64,000 nt of DNA, taken from the NCBI RefSeq assembly GCF_000426625.1, contig NZ_KE384548.1:682001-746000 (forward strand), read 5' to 3'. The number at the start of each line of letters is the position of its first letter. The first letter of the stretch is position 1. Below are positions 29,040-38,131 of this stretch, in pieces. This DNA comes from Psychrilyobacter atlanticus DSM 19335. Lineage in GTDB: Bacteria > Fusobacteriota > Fusobacteriia > Fusobacteriales > Fusobacteriaceae. The notes under the pieces are model-generated. The model ran no database searches and was not told where the DNA came from. It saw only the letters and a list, made by a program, of their open reading frames with translations. Made by a program: the position numbers and the translations under genes.

Positions 29040-29462
29040 GAAGGTGAACCTCTTAATACCGACCTTAAATCTCTTCAATATATTGGATGTTATCTTATGA
29101 GAGCTGTTATTGCTGAATATCGAATTATTAAATTTGTGAACAATGAAGTTACATCTTGATATATCGATGTAGTTACTTAAGAAAAAATATTTCTAATTCT
29201 TTTACTATTTAAATTTATTGGAAGCCTTATTCTTCATATTAAACCTAGAGGTTTTAAAGCAATGGAAAATATGGATTTTATACCCGTAACATTAAAAGTA
29301 ATCTCAAAGAAAAATTTAAATTTCTCTTTAAAAACACTTTATGGAAGAAACCCTTTAACTTGTTCTAATTATTTTTCTAAACCAAAGTTAACATCATCTC
29401 ATCATAAAAAATATAGTGATCTGTATCCCCTTAGATTTCAAAAATTAAATATATCACCTTAA
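29040..29462 (+). pseudogene. IS91-type (Y2) transposase relic, C-terminal part
   Basis: In one plus-strand frame, interrupted by at least two stops, the sequence reads LQYIGCYLMRAVIAEYRIIK, then NNEVTS, then KFIGSLILHIKPRGFKAMEN and finally YGRNPLTCS. This follows the C-terminal pattern of Y2 transposases (YLGRYLxRPPIAE.RI, F+.RL..HI.P+GFK..R.YG, FG.NPLTCP). The catalytic N-terminal part and the second half of the last zinc knuckle are missing. A 66-codon open stretch at its end (29262-29462) is part of this relic, not a gene. Confidence 0.75.
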
Positions 29463-29590
29463 CTTAATTTTTAAGTCTTTTTTTTATGCAGTTTTTCTAA
29501 TAATCCAGTGCTTAAAACACAGCTTTTAACTTTAAATACTACTTTATTGCAAATCTCTAACTAGATTTGCTTTTATAATTTCTAATATAA

Positions 29591-29624
29591 TAAAAAAGAA
29601 GAAGAGATGTAAAATCCCTTCTTC
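29591..29624 (-). terminator. Terminator after the distal RidA gene
   Basis: On the minus strand GAAGAAGGGAT, a five-base loop and ATCTCTTCTTC are followed by TTTTTTA. It closes the rpoN-molybdopterin protein-ridA group. Confidence 0.75.
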
Positions 29625-29629
29625 CAATC

Positions 29630-29977
29630 TTATACTGCTGCTACAACTGAAACTTCTACAAGTAACTCTTCTCTTGCCATTTTAGCTTCTACACATGCTC
29701 TGGCTGGAGTAAACCCTTCATTTACCCATTTATCCCAGATTTCATTCATATCTTGAAATAATGACATATCCTTAACGTAGATAGTAGCAGATAATATCTT
29801 ATCTTTGTTTGTTCCTACGCTGGCTAGTAATTCATCTATTTTTTCAAGTGTTGTGATTGTTTGTTCCTTCATTCCTTTAGTAGAATCTTTGGCCACTTGT
29901 CCGCACAGATATACTGTATTATTGTGTACCACTGCCCTACTCATTCTTTTCTTAGTTTCATATCTTTTGATTTCCAT
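29630..29977 (-). CDS. RidA family protein (distal copy)
   Basis: 115 residues, the normal RidA length, with [10 protein letters not shown] near the start, a [19 protein letters not shown] helix and the late PARACVEA segment, whose Arg is the catalytic residue in RidA enzymes. RidA hydrolyses reactive 2-aminoacrylate and related enamines to keto acids and ammonia. It follows a molybdopterin-binding protein and rpoN. A second RidA lies at 32554. It has diverged in the N-terminal part, so its imine substrate may differ. Confidence 0.88.
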   Translation of the reverse strand: MEIKRYETKKRMSRAVVHNNTVYLCGQVAKDSTKGMKEQTITTLEKIDELLASVGTNKDKILSATIYVKDMSLFQDMNEIWDKWVNEGFTPARACVEAKMAREELLVEVSVVAAV

Positions 29978-30050
29978 ATTATCTTCCCGCCTTTTTATTT
30001 ATTTTTATCTTTAAGCCTATTTATACAGACTAAAGTTGTTGACTTATCTC

Positions 30051-31067
30051 TTATTTTCCAAAACTGCAATTTGGGTATCTGCATACTTCACAACTTTGAC
30101 ACAGCCCCCCTTGACCATATCTCATAATGTCTTCCATATTCAATTTTTCTCCGCTTAGAACCCTAGGTAATACTAGATCAAATACCGTTTTTTTACAATA
30201 CATCACACAGCCAGGAAGACCCATGATTGGGATTTCATCTAAATATGAAAGTAGAAACATGGAACCTGGAAGAACAGGGGATCCATAACTCACTAATTCT
30301 CCTCCTAGTTCTATTATAGAAGCAGGTGTTAGATCATCTGGATCCACAGACATCCCGCCGGTACAAATAACCATTTCAGCACCATTATCTAGGTGTTTTC
30401 TAATAGCATTCTTTATCATCTCTTTATCATCTGAAACTATTATCTGACCAATAACATCACAACCATATTCTTTTATTTTATCTTCAACTACAGGTCCAAA
30501 TTTATCTATGATTCTCCCATGGTAAACCTCACTTCCTGTTGTTACAATTCCTGCCTTCATTTTTTTAAAAGGTTTAACATTTATAAGTTTTTGATTTATA
30601 AGAGTTTTAGCTTTCTCCATTTTTTCTTTTTTTATGATAAGTGGAATAATTCTAGCTCCTCCCACCTTTTCCCCTTTTTTTACTGGGATATTTTCAGATA
30701 ATGTAGCAAATGATACTTGGCCCAGCATATTTAGTTCTAAGAGTTTTTCTTTGTTTACTTTGAGTAATCCGTCAGCCTGTGCATAGAACTCTATCTTACC
30801 TTCTTTAATTTCTTCACTTAAATAGATATTTTCTCCACAACCAATCTCTCCCAAGATAATAGCCGCTTCATTTTCATGCATCTCATCATCTTTCATTTCA
30901 AATATATAGATGTGTTCTTTACCTAGTTTTAAAAGTTTTTCAATATCTATCTCTCTTATGATATCTCCCTTTTTAAAAGCTCTGCCTTTAAATTTTCCAG
31001 GTATTATTTCTGTAATATCATGTGAAAGGATATGTCCTATTGAATCTTTAACATTTATTTTTTTCAT
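30051..31067 (-). CDS. MoeA-like molybdopterin-binding protein with cysteine tail
   Basis: 338 residues. An N-terminal region of about 170 residues unlike MoeA (MKKINVKDSIGHILSHDIT) is followed by a MoCF-type fold (about 172-310) with AGIVTTGSEVYHGRIID, MVICTGGMSVDPDDLTPASI and IPIMGLPGCVMY, i.e. the molybdopterin-binding GGxSxDPDD and LPG motifs. The last 25 residues hold four cysteines (CQSCEVCRYPNC), a possible metal site. Proteins of this type sit next to selenium-dependent molybdenum hydroxylases and are thought to help mature their cofactor. Gene context (rpoN before, xanthine dehydrogenase operon upstream) agrees. Confidence 0.82.
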   Translation of the reverse strand: MKKINVKDSIGHILSHDITEIIPGKFKGRAFKKGDIIREIDIEKLLKLGKEHIYIFEMKDDEMHENEAAIILGEIGCGENIYLSEEIKEGKIEFYAQADGLLKVNKEKLLELNMLGQVSFATLSENIPVKKGEKVGGARIIPLIIKKEKMEKAKTLINQKLINVKPFKKMKAGIVTTGSEVYHGRIIDKFGPVVEDKIKEYGCDVIGQIIVSDDKEMIKNAIRKHLDNGAEMVICTGGMSVDPDDLTPASIIELGGELVSYGSPVLPGSMFLLSYLDEIPIMGLPGCVMYCKKTVFDLVLPRVLSGEKLNMEDIMRYGQGGLCQSCEVCRYPNCSFGK

Positions 31068-31089
31068 AACCCTCTCCCTATATTTTTAT

Positions 31090-32397
31090 TTATTTGACTT
31101 CCTTCATGTATTCCCCTATTCTATTGTTTTTTGATCTTCGTTTTCGTTTTGAAGATGATGGTAATAAGATTTCTTCCCTATATTTAGCAATTGTTCTTCT
31201 GGAAATTTTTATTTTTTCTTTCAAAAGTAGTTTTGCTAAAGTTTCATCTGAATAGGGTTTATTTTTATCTTCTGTCATTACTGTTTTATAAATAATGTCT
31301 TTGATATAATCTCTTGTCATTTCATCAGTAGTACCATTATTATTTCTGGGTTTAAATTGCTTTGCAAAAAGATCCTTTAGAGTCATAATTCTTCCATCTA
31401 TATCTATATCCCTGTTTTTTATAGATCTTGAGACTGTTGATTGGTGCATTTCAAGAGAATCTGCTACTTCTAAAAGTGTTAAAGGTTTTAGCTCACCACC
31501 TAGAAAGAATTCTTTCTGCCTTATAATCACTTCTTCAATAACTCTTTTCAAAGTTTCTTGACGTTGTTTGATACAGCTTATTATAAACTCTGCTCTTTTT
31601 CTGCATTTTGATATATATTTTTCATATTTTTTATTCCCGCAGGATGATTCTGATTGCTCTATGAGTATTCTAGGAATAACTTGTTCATTTAACTTTATAT
31701 TTATGTTTTCACCATCTACTTTTACATATGCATCAGGAATAAGCTTCTCTCTTCTCTCTTCTATATAATACCCATTAGAAGGTATCGGATTTAAGCTCTT
31801 TATTCTTTCTATTGCTTTAATCATTTTTTTCATGTCTATCCCAACACTTTTAGCTATTTTTCGTTTGTCTCCATAAGCTAAATCCTCTAGATAGTCTTCT
31901 ATTATTATTTTTTCATATATTTCATCCTCATTTAATTGTAATAAAAGGCAACTTTTTAAATCATCTCCCGCTACTCCTATAGGATCAAAACCTCTTACTA
32001 TTTCTAAACATTTCTCAAAATCAAATTGATTATAAGGATGCCTCAACCAATGGCTAATATATCCCCTTGAATCTATATTATCAACTATGTATTCACATAT
32101 TTCTTTCATCCTTTGAGTAAGACTTAGTTCTCCTATTTGAGAGTATAGATGGTCATAAAAAGATATCTCTTTTTCGGTAACTTCTCCATAGGGATCATAC
32201 TCACTATCTTTATAACTGTTTCTTCTTCCTATTTCTCTTTTTTCTATTTTTATAAGAATATTGCTTTCCTGCTCTTTTTGTATAAATTCATTTAATTCTT
32301 TCGAATTCATTTGAAGAATTTTTAAAGAAAGCTTCATCTTTTGAGTGAGAAATAATTTTTGCGATAAACCTATTGATAAACTATTCATTAATTCCAT
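31090..32397 (-). CDS. rpoN: RNA polymerase sigma-54 factor
   Basis: 435 residues, slightly shorter than E. coli RpoN (477). Region I is Gln/Leu-rich (LSQKLFLTQKMKLSLKILQM), residues about 80-290 are the core-binding region, about 300-350 hold the promoter helix-turn-helix (LEVADSLEMHQSTVSRSIKN) and the RpoN box SRRTIAKYREE lies near residue 405. It directs core polymerase to -24/-12 promoters that need an AAA+ activator. Here it lies beside the operon whose promoter at 46497 has the -24/-12 pattern and whose activator is encoded at 46827. Confidence 0.95.
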   Translation of the reverse strand: MELMNSLSIGLSQKLFLTQKMKLSLKILQMNSKELNEFIQKEQESNILIKIEKREIGRRNSYKDSEYDPYGEVTEKEISFYDHLYSQIGELSLTQRMKEICEYIVDNIDSRGYISHWLRHPYNQFDFEKCLEIVRGFDPIGVAGDDLKSCLLLQLNEDEIYEKIIIEDYLEDLAYGDKRKIAKSVGIDMKKMIKAIERIKSLNPIPSNGYYIEERREKLIPDAYVKVDGENINIKLNEQVIPRILIEQSESSCGNKKYEKYISKCRKRAEFIISCIKQRQETLKRVIEEVIIRQKEFFLGGELKPLTLLEVADSLEMHQSTVSRSIKNRDIDIDGRIMTLKDLFAKQFKPRNNNGTTDEMTRDYIKDIIYKTVMTEDKNKPYSDETLAKLLLKEKIKISRRTIAKYREEILLPSSSKRKRRSKNNRIGEYMKEVK

Positions 32398-32461
32398 AGC
32401 TCACACCCCCAACTACATTTTAAATAAAAGGGTCCCTTTTGTAAAATTTTATTAAAAATAA

Positions 32462-32546
32462 TTAATAAAATAAAGAAACTAAAATATTATTTTAGCTTTT
32501 TTATTTCATGAATATATTTTAGAGGGTGCCATAAGACACCCTAAAT
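32462..32546 (-). terminator. Terminator region between purine operon and rpoN
   Basis: Two hairpins follow the stop codon of the proximal ridA: AGGGTG/CACCCT immediately after the gene, with a poor T-run, and a longer A/T-rich one (CTAAAAT/ATTTTAG) with T-rich flanks. Together they probably separate the long catabolic transcript from rpoN, perhaps with read-through. Confidence 0.55.
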
Positions 32547-32553
32547 TTTATGT

Positions 32554-32949
32554 CTAATCTAAGTAATTTTTTGTAAGGTATGCTGTCACTTCGATTTCTA
32601 TTTTTACATCTAAAGGTAATCTAGCTACTTCGACACAAGCTCTTGCAGGTTTATTTTTATTGAAATATTCACTGTATACTTCATTTATTGCTGCAAATTC
32701 ATTCATATCTTTAATAAAAACTCCTACCTTTACTACATCATTTAATGACGCTCCAGCTTCTTCCAGGATAGCCTTTACATTTTCTAATGATTGCCTTGTT
32801 TGTTCTTTAATATCCTGAGATACTAGTTTCATAGTTGATGGAACGAATGGAATTTGACCAGATACGAATAACATGTTCCCTGCTTTCATAGCCTGTGAGT
32901 AAGGTCCTACTGCAGCAGGTGCTTTTTCTGTAAAAATTGGTTCATTCAT
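32554..32949 (-). CDS. ridA: RidA family enamine/imine deaminase
   Basis: 131 residues, close to standard RidA (128): [20 protein letters not shown] at the N-terminus, [28 protein letters not shown] and the late [20 protein letters not shown]. The catalytic Arg (PARAC), the Tyr of GPYSQA and the Glu of the final strand are present. It is the last gene of the purine/diaminopropionate operon, 23 bases after the xanthine dehydrogenase. The likely job is to remove 2-aminoacrylate formed by the diaminopropionate ammonia-lyase of the same operon. Confidence 0.92.
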   Translation of the reverse strand: MNEPIFTEKAPAAVGPYSQAMKAGNMLFVSGQIPFVPSTMKLVSQDIKEQTRQSLENVKAILEEAGASLNDVVKVGVFIKDMNEFAAINEVYSEYFNKNKPARACVEVARLPLDVKIEIEVTAYLTKNYLD

Positions 32950-32972
32950 CTTTTTCTCCCTCTATTATAATT

Positions 32973-35528
32973 TTATTTTTTGTATGCTGTTTTCTTTAAT
33001 GGTAATTCAGTTCTAAATTCACCATCAAATTTATAGTATGCTCCTTGGACTGCTGGAGCAGTAGGGATTACTACAATCTCTCCTACACCCTTAGCTCCAT
33101 AAGCTAACTCTTCGGTATTTTTTTCTACAATTATTGATTTGATTTCTGGAATCTGGGTTGCTCTTAACAATCCTAAAGTACCAAATTTTACCTGTGGCAT
33201 ACCGTTTTCAAAAGACATTACCTCAGTGAGAGCATAACCTAACCCCATTACAACTCCGCCTTCAATCTGTCCTTCTACAGATTTAGGGTTTATAGCTTTT
33301 CCGACATCATGGGCTGCTACTACTTTTTCTACTTTCCCATTCTCATCTAATACAACTAATTGAGTTGCATACCCATAAGCTATATGACTTTTAGGATTTT
33401 CTTTATCTATTCCTATTTTATCAGTAACTCCAGAATACTCTCCGATATGATCATATCCGTTGATCTCTTTCAGTGTTTTTCCCTTGAGAGCTTTTTTCAG
33501 TTCGAATGCTGCAACTCTTACTGCTTCGCCTGTAAATACAGTTTGTCTTGATGCTGTTGTTGTTCCTGAATTAGGAGTTATATGAGTATCCGGAGTTTCT
33601 ATAATTATGTTTTTAGGATCAATTCCGGTTGTCTGGCATAATATTTGCAAGTTAACAGTTCCTACTCCCTGGCCTATACATGCTGCTGAAGTTCTTAAAT
33701 GGACTTTTCCATCTATGACAGTTAATCTACATTTTCCAATGTCAGGCAGTCCTACTCCTATTCCTGCATTTTTAAAGGCACAGGATAATCCTACATATTT
33801 ATTTTTATCAAATTCATCCTTTACAGCTTCCAATGTTTCTACTAGCCCTGTTCCTTTATCTGCAATCTGCCCGTTTGGTAATATTTGTCCAGGCCTTATT
33901 GCATTTCTATATCTAATTTCCCACGCTGAGATTCCTACTAGTTCAGCTAATTTGTTGATATTTGATTCGGTAGCAAAAACTGATTGAGTCACTCCAAATC
34001 CCCTAAATGCTCCTCCAGGAGAATTGTTGGTATAATACGCTTTCCCGTCTACTTCAATATTATGATAGTTATATGGTCCCGATGCATGAGTACACGCCCT
34101 TTGAAGAACTGGTCCTCCTAAAGATGAATAAGCCCCTGTATCAGATAAAATAGTAGCTTTCATTGCTGTTAATATCCCATTTTCATCACAAGCTGTGGTC
34201 ATTTCAATTTCCATAGCATGCCTTTTAGTGCTCACATAAATACTTTCTTGTCTAGATAAAGTTACCTGGACAGGTACCTGTAAAACATACGCTATTAACC
34301 CTGCATGATGCTGAACTGTCATATCTTCTTTACCACCAAATCCTCCACCTACTAAAGTAGAAGTTACCCTTACTTGAGATGGTTCTAGCCCTAACAATCT
34401 GCTTACTTCCCTTTGTTCGTCATATATAGACTGAGATGAAGTGTATAACTGAACTCCATCTTCTGTTGGCAGTGCTGTTGCACTTTCAGGCTCTAAATAT
34501 GCATGTTCTGTTGCAGGAGTCTTGTAAACATGGGTTATTGTGTGTTTTGATTCAGCTATTGCTTTCTCTACATTTCCTCGATTCAAAGTTTGATGAAATA
34601 ATAAATTTCCCTTTTCATGAATTTTTGGTGCATCTTCTTTTTTTGCTTCCTCTACAGTCAGTATTGGAGTTAACTCTTCATATTTTACTTTTACAGCTTT
34701 TTTAGCAGCTTCCAAAGTTTCTTTATCCTTAGCAGTGACTAGTGCTACAGCATCTCCTCTATACCTGGTTATTTCTCCAACTGGAATTAATGCATCCCAA
34801 TCTGAGATAAAAGAAAGGTGCCCTATGTTATTAAGTCCCGGAACATCTGCTGCTGTTAATACTTTTAGTACACCTTCCATTGCTTCTGCTTCACTTACAT
34901 CTATTGATATTACTCTTGCTCTAGGATATTCTGATCTTACAGCTCCTCCATAGTACATACCATCTATCCTTATATCTTCTGCATAAACTCCTTCACCTAC
35001 TGCTTTAGCCGGACCGTCTATTCTATGTGCATTTGTCCCGACCATTCCTTTACACTCTCTTTTGGGAATTACTCTGTCTGTTCTTAATATTTCTGCCGCC
35101 AGTTCAATAGCTTGTTCTATTTTTACATATCCTGTACATCTGCAGATATTACCGATCAGTGCTTTTTTTATTTCTACTTTGGTTGGGCTTAGAGTTTTTA
35201 AGAATAAAGCTGTGGCACTCATAACCATTCCTGGAATACAGAAACCACATTGAACTGCCCCTGCTTCTGTAAAAGCATATGCAAATACATCTCTTTCTCT
35301 CTGGGATAACCCTTCTAAAGTAGTTATCTTTTTCCCTTCTAATTTATCTGTCTTAAGAATACACGCTTTTATAGCTTTCCCGTCTACAAGAACCATACAT
35401 GTACCGCATGCTCCCTCTCTGCATCCATTTTTAGAAGCTTTTAAATCAAGGTCATCCCTTAAATATTCTAATAGATTTTTTACTTTGTCCGATTTATAAA
35501 CATTTCCATTTATCTCAATTTTATACAT
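32973..35528 (-). CDS. Selenium-type xanthine dehydrogenase, fused Fe-S and molybdopterin subunits
   Basis: 851 residues, the length of the selenium-dependent xanthine dehydrogenase family (TIGR03311, about 848). Residues 1-155 carry two [2Fe-2S] sites (Cys36, 41, 44, 56 and Cys94, 97, 129, 131); from about 165 on the molybdopterin domains follow, with GGGFGGKED and the catalytic Glu in GAKGVGE near the C-terminus. There is no FAD domain, so electrons leave through another protein. The selenium in this family is a labile cofactor, and no in-frame TGA is seen. It oxidises xanthine or a related purine. Neighbours on both sides are purine catabolic genes. Confidence 0.92.
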   Translation of the reverse strand: MYKIEINGNVYKSDKVKNLLEYLRDDLDLKASKNGCREGACGTCMVLVDGKAIKACILKTDKLEGKKITTLEGLSQRERDVFAYAFTEAGAVQCGFCIPGMVMSATALFLKTLSPTKVEIKKALIGNICRCTGYVKIEQAIELAAEILRTDRVIPKRECKGMVGTNAHRIDGPAKAVGEGVYAEDIRIDGMYYGGAVRSEYPRARVISIDVSEAEAMEGVLKVLTAADVPGLNNIGHLSFISDWDALIPVGEITRYRGDAVALVTAKDKETLEAAKKAVKVKYEELTPILTVEEAKKEDAPKIHEKGNLLFHQTLNRGNVEKAIAESKHTITHVYKTPATEHAYLEPESATALPTEDGVQLYTSSQSIYDEQREVSRLLGLEPSQVRVTSTLVGGGFGGKEDMTVQHHAGLIAYVLQVPVQVTLSRQESIYVSTKRHAMEIEMTTACDENGILTAMKATILSDTGAYSSLGGPVLQRACTHASGPYNYHNIEVDGKAYYTNNSPGGAFRGFGVTQSVFATESNINKLAELVGISAWEIRYRNAIRPGQILPNGQIADKGTGLVETLEAVKDEFDKNKYVGLSCAFKNAGIGVGLPDIGKCRLTVIDGKVHLRTSAACIGQGVGTVNLQILCQTTGIDPKNIIIETPDTHITPNSGTTTASRQTVFTGEAVRVAAFELKKALKGKTLKEINGYDHIGEYSGVTDKIGIDKENPKSHIAYGYATQLVVLDENGKVEKVVAAHDVGKAINPKSVEGQIEGGVVMGLGYALTEVMSFENGMPQVKFGTLGLLRATQIPEIKSIIVEKNTEELAYGAKGVGEIVVIPTAPAVQGAYYKFDGEFRTELPLKKTAYKK

Positions 35529-35549
35529 TACTCCCCCCTAGGTATTACG

Positions 35550-36923
35550 CTAAAATCGATTCCTTTTTATAAATTTTCCCCGTCCTTTTTTTCCTAAAAA
35601 TTTTCCGTTTTTTACTATTATTTCCCCATTAGAAATAGTCATAGTTGGGTATCCGACCAGATCTATTCCTTCATAAGGTGTATAATCAACGTTTTCATGT
35701 AAATTTTTATGTTCTATAGTCATCTTTTTTTTAGGGTCTATAATCATAAAATCTGCATCTGCTCCTAAAATAATTTCTCCTTTTTTAGGATATAATCCAA
35801 ATAATTTAGCTGGTGTTGTACTTACAACATCGACAAATTTAGTTATGCTTATTCTCTTTTTAGTTACTCCCTCAGAATACATAAGAGCTATTCTAGTTTC
35901 TACCCCTGGTGCTCCATTTGGACACTTGGTAAAGTCTTTACTTCCAAGCTCTTTTTTTAATTTAAAATCAAAAGGACAATGGTCTGTTGCAACAGTCTGA
36001 ATATACCCTTCAGCTATTCCTTTCCAAAGCCTTTTATTATTATTTTTTTCCCTGAGAGGAGGACTCATTATATATTTAAGGCCTCTATATTTATCCTCAA
36101 GATACTTATCTTCATTCAAAAATAAGTATTGAGGACAAGTTTCAGCATAAATATTTCGTCCCTCAGCTCTTGCTTTTTTTATCACATCTAAACCATCACC
36201 AGAAGATAAATGAACTATATATAAAGGAGCCTCTCCTGCTTCTTTAGACATTTTTATCATTCTTTCTATAGCTTCAACCTCTGCTTTTACAGGTCTTGAT
36301 TTAGCATGATATATTGGTTCAACTTTCCCGTCTTCTATATACTTTTTTCTAAGTTCTTGTATTTCATCATGAGCTTCAGCATGGACAGTTGTCATTGCTC
36401 CCAAAGAACTCAGCTTTTCCATAATAACTTTCATATTTTTATCCTGTAATTTATAATCATATGTCATATAACCCTTAAAAGAAGTTATTCCATCCTCTAC
36501 CATTGAGTCCATTTCATCTAATATTTCATCATTAATATGCTGGATTACCCCGTGAAAACTATAATCAATTACAGCATCTGTTTCTGCATCTGCCTTATAT
36601 TTATCCAATTGGTGATGAAGTGTACACCCCTTAGGTCCAAACCCCATATGATCTATTATTGTAGTGGTCCCTCCACAAGCAGCAGCCACAGTTCCTGTAT
36701 AAAAATCATCTTTTGCAACTGCTATTCCTATATCTAAATTAAAGTGTGTATGAACATCTATTCCGCCTGGCATAATGTATTGTCCATGAAGATCTACTGC
36801 TTGCCCACTATCTATAGATAAATTTTTGCCAATTTTGGATATCACTCCATTTTCTACAAGGATATCTTCTTTAAATACTTTACCACTTGTTACTATAGTT
36901 CCGTTTTTCAGTAGAAGTTTCAT
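35550..36923 (-). CDS. hydA: Dihydropyrimidinase / hydantoinase
   Basis: 457 residues. The start is the ATG at 36923, nine bases after AGGAGG; an in-frame TTG at 36944 would place the ribosome site inside the gene. It is a cyclic amidohydrolase with Zn ligands HTHF, the carbamylated lysine in SFKGYM, His in VHAEAHD, HLSSGDG and Asp in TDHCPF. It opens dihydropyrimidine or hydantoin rings. It lies 21 bases from xanthine dehydrogenase, matching HyuA/HydA of the E. coli yge cluster, which acts in anaerobic purine breakdown. Confidence 0.93.
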   Translation of the reverse strand: MKLLLKNGTIVTSGKVFKEDILVENGVISKIGKNLSIDSGQAVDLHGQYIMPGGIDVHTHFNLDIGIAVAKDDFYTGTVAAACGGTTTIIDHMGFGPKGCTLHHQLDKYKADAETDAVIDYSFHGVIQHINDEILDEMDSMVEDGITSFKGYMTYDYKLQDKNMKVIMEKLSSLGAMTTVHAEAHDEIQELRKKYIEDGKVEPIYHAKSRPVKAEVEAIERMIKMSKEAGEAPLYIVHLSSGDGLDVIKKARAEGRNIYAETCPQYLFLNEDKYLEDKYRGLKYIMSPPLREKNNNKRLWKGIAEGYIQTVATDHCPFDFKLKKELGSKDFTKCPNGAPGVETRIALMYSEGVTKKRISITKFVDVVSTTPAKLFGLYPKKGEIILGADADFMIIDPKKKMTIEHKNLHENVDYTPYEGIDLVGYPTMTISNGEIIVKNGKFLGKKGRGKFIKRNRF

Positions 36924-36933
36924 TGTTAACCTC

Positions 36934-38034
36934 CTATCTGGCAATAGTCATAGCATCTTTAGGACACTTAGATACACATACTCCACATCCAAAACATACA
37001 TTAGGATCAATTACAGCCATCTTATCTTCATTTATTTTAATTGCATGGTATGGACAGAGGTTTGCACAAATACTACAGCCGATACATTTCTCTGCTTTTA
37101 CTACTGGTGGTGTAGTTACATAGTTATGAGCTGTTCTATTTTCTAAATGTTTCCCTACCATTCCTCTTATATCATCTAAACTTTCATACCCATGGTCATC
37201 TAACCATTTTTCAGTCTCTCTAACTATTCTTCCAAATGCCTTAGGACCTTCAATGATTGCTTGAGTACATACTTGTACTGCTGTTGCTCCAGCCATTATG
37301 AATTCAATTACATCTTCACCTTTAGTTATTCCTCCAACTGCGAATACAGGAATATCAACTGCTGCAGATAATTCATATACTACTCTCATTGCAATTGGCT
37401 TTATAGCTGCTCCTGACATCCATCCATATCCATTCTTAGACCCCATATGAGGTTTTCCAGTTTCCAAATCGATGGAAAGACATGGTCCTACAGAGTTTAT
37501 AGCTACCAATCCGTCTGCTCCATTTGCTTCTAATTGTCTTGCTACTTCACCTAAATTTTCTACACCTGGAGATACTTTCATGAATACCGGCTTCGCAGAT
37601 AATTCCTTAGCTGCTCTTAATGTGTTTAACATTGGAGTTAGATCTCTTCCAACATAATGACTTGATATTTCGTATCCGTCAGCAAACTCGTCTACCATGG
37701 GTATTAATTTTCTAATATCAGCTTCTACATACCCCAATCCAATGATTAATGGCTCATTTGCTGCTTTACATCTTGCATATTCATTTTTTACCCAATGTTC
37801 TGGTGATTCTTCAGACCATAATTCTGTATTTAAAAAATGTTTCCCTTTAAAATCATGCATACATGGTTTTGGGATCTCTGCTGCTACAGATGATATAGTT
37901 TTTGCTACTACTCCTGCTGCTCCATTTTTTACTGCATTCACGCAAGTCTCAGCATCTTTTGATGGTGGTCCTGCTGCTACGATTACCGGATTTTCATACT
38001 CTAGTCCTGCGAAATTTACTTTTATATTTGCCAT
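36934..38034 (-). CDS. PreA-like dihydropyrimidine/dihydroorotate dehydrogenase with ferredoxin domain
   Basis: 366 residues: an FMN-binding TIM barrel (about 1-300; NPVIVAAGPPSKD, KPVFMKVSPGV, VFAVGGITKGEDVIEFIMAG, VQVCTQAI) and a C-terminal 2x[4Fe-4S] ferredoxin (CIGCSICANLCPYHAIKI and CFGCGVCVSKCPKDAM). It resembles PreA, the catalytic half of NAD-dependent dihydropyrimidine dehydrogenase, but is about 45 residues shorter, and no PreT partner gene is in the window. It likely passes electrons to or from a ring substrate that the neighbouring hydantoinase then hydrolyses. Confidence 0.88.
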   Translation of the reverse strand: MANIKVNFAGLEYENPVIVAAGPPSKDAETCVNAVKNGAAGVVAKTISSVAAEIPKPCMHDFKGKHFLNTELWSEESPEHWVKNEYARCKAANEPLIIGLGYVEADIRKLIPMVDEFADGYEISSHYVGRDLTPMLNTLRAAKELSAKPVFMKVSPGVENLGEVARQLEANGADGLVAINSVGPCLSIDLETGKPHMGSKNGYGWMSGAAIKPIAMRVVYELSAAVDIPVFAVGGITKGEDVIEFIMAGATAVQVCTQAIIEGPKAFGRIVRETEKWLDDHGYESLDDIRGMVGKHLENRTAHNYVTTPPVVKAEKCIGCSICANLCPYHAIKINEDKMAVIDPNVCFGCGVCVSKCPKDAMTIAR

Positions 38035-38131
38035 TTTATTCCCCCTATATTCTGTAATTTCCTCTCAATATTTTGAATAATTGATTTATCAATATCAGCG
38101 TAATATTTTAACCCCTTGCCCTTATAAGTAT

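Noticed and set aside
29262-29462. 66-codon plus-strand gene
   Set aside because: It is the tail of the IS91-type transposase relic and shares its frame.
32973-35528. Selenocysteine (in-frame TGA) in the selenium-type xanthine dehydrogenase
   Set aside because: The 851-codon frame has no internal TGA; selenium in this family is a cofactor ligand, not selenocysteine.
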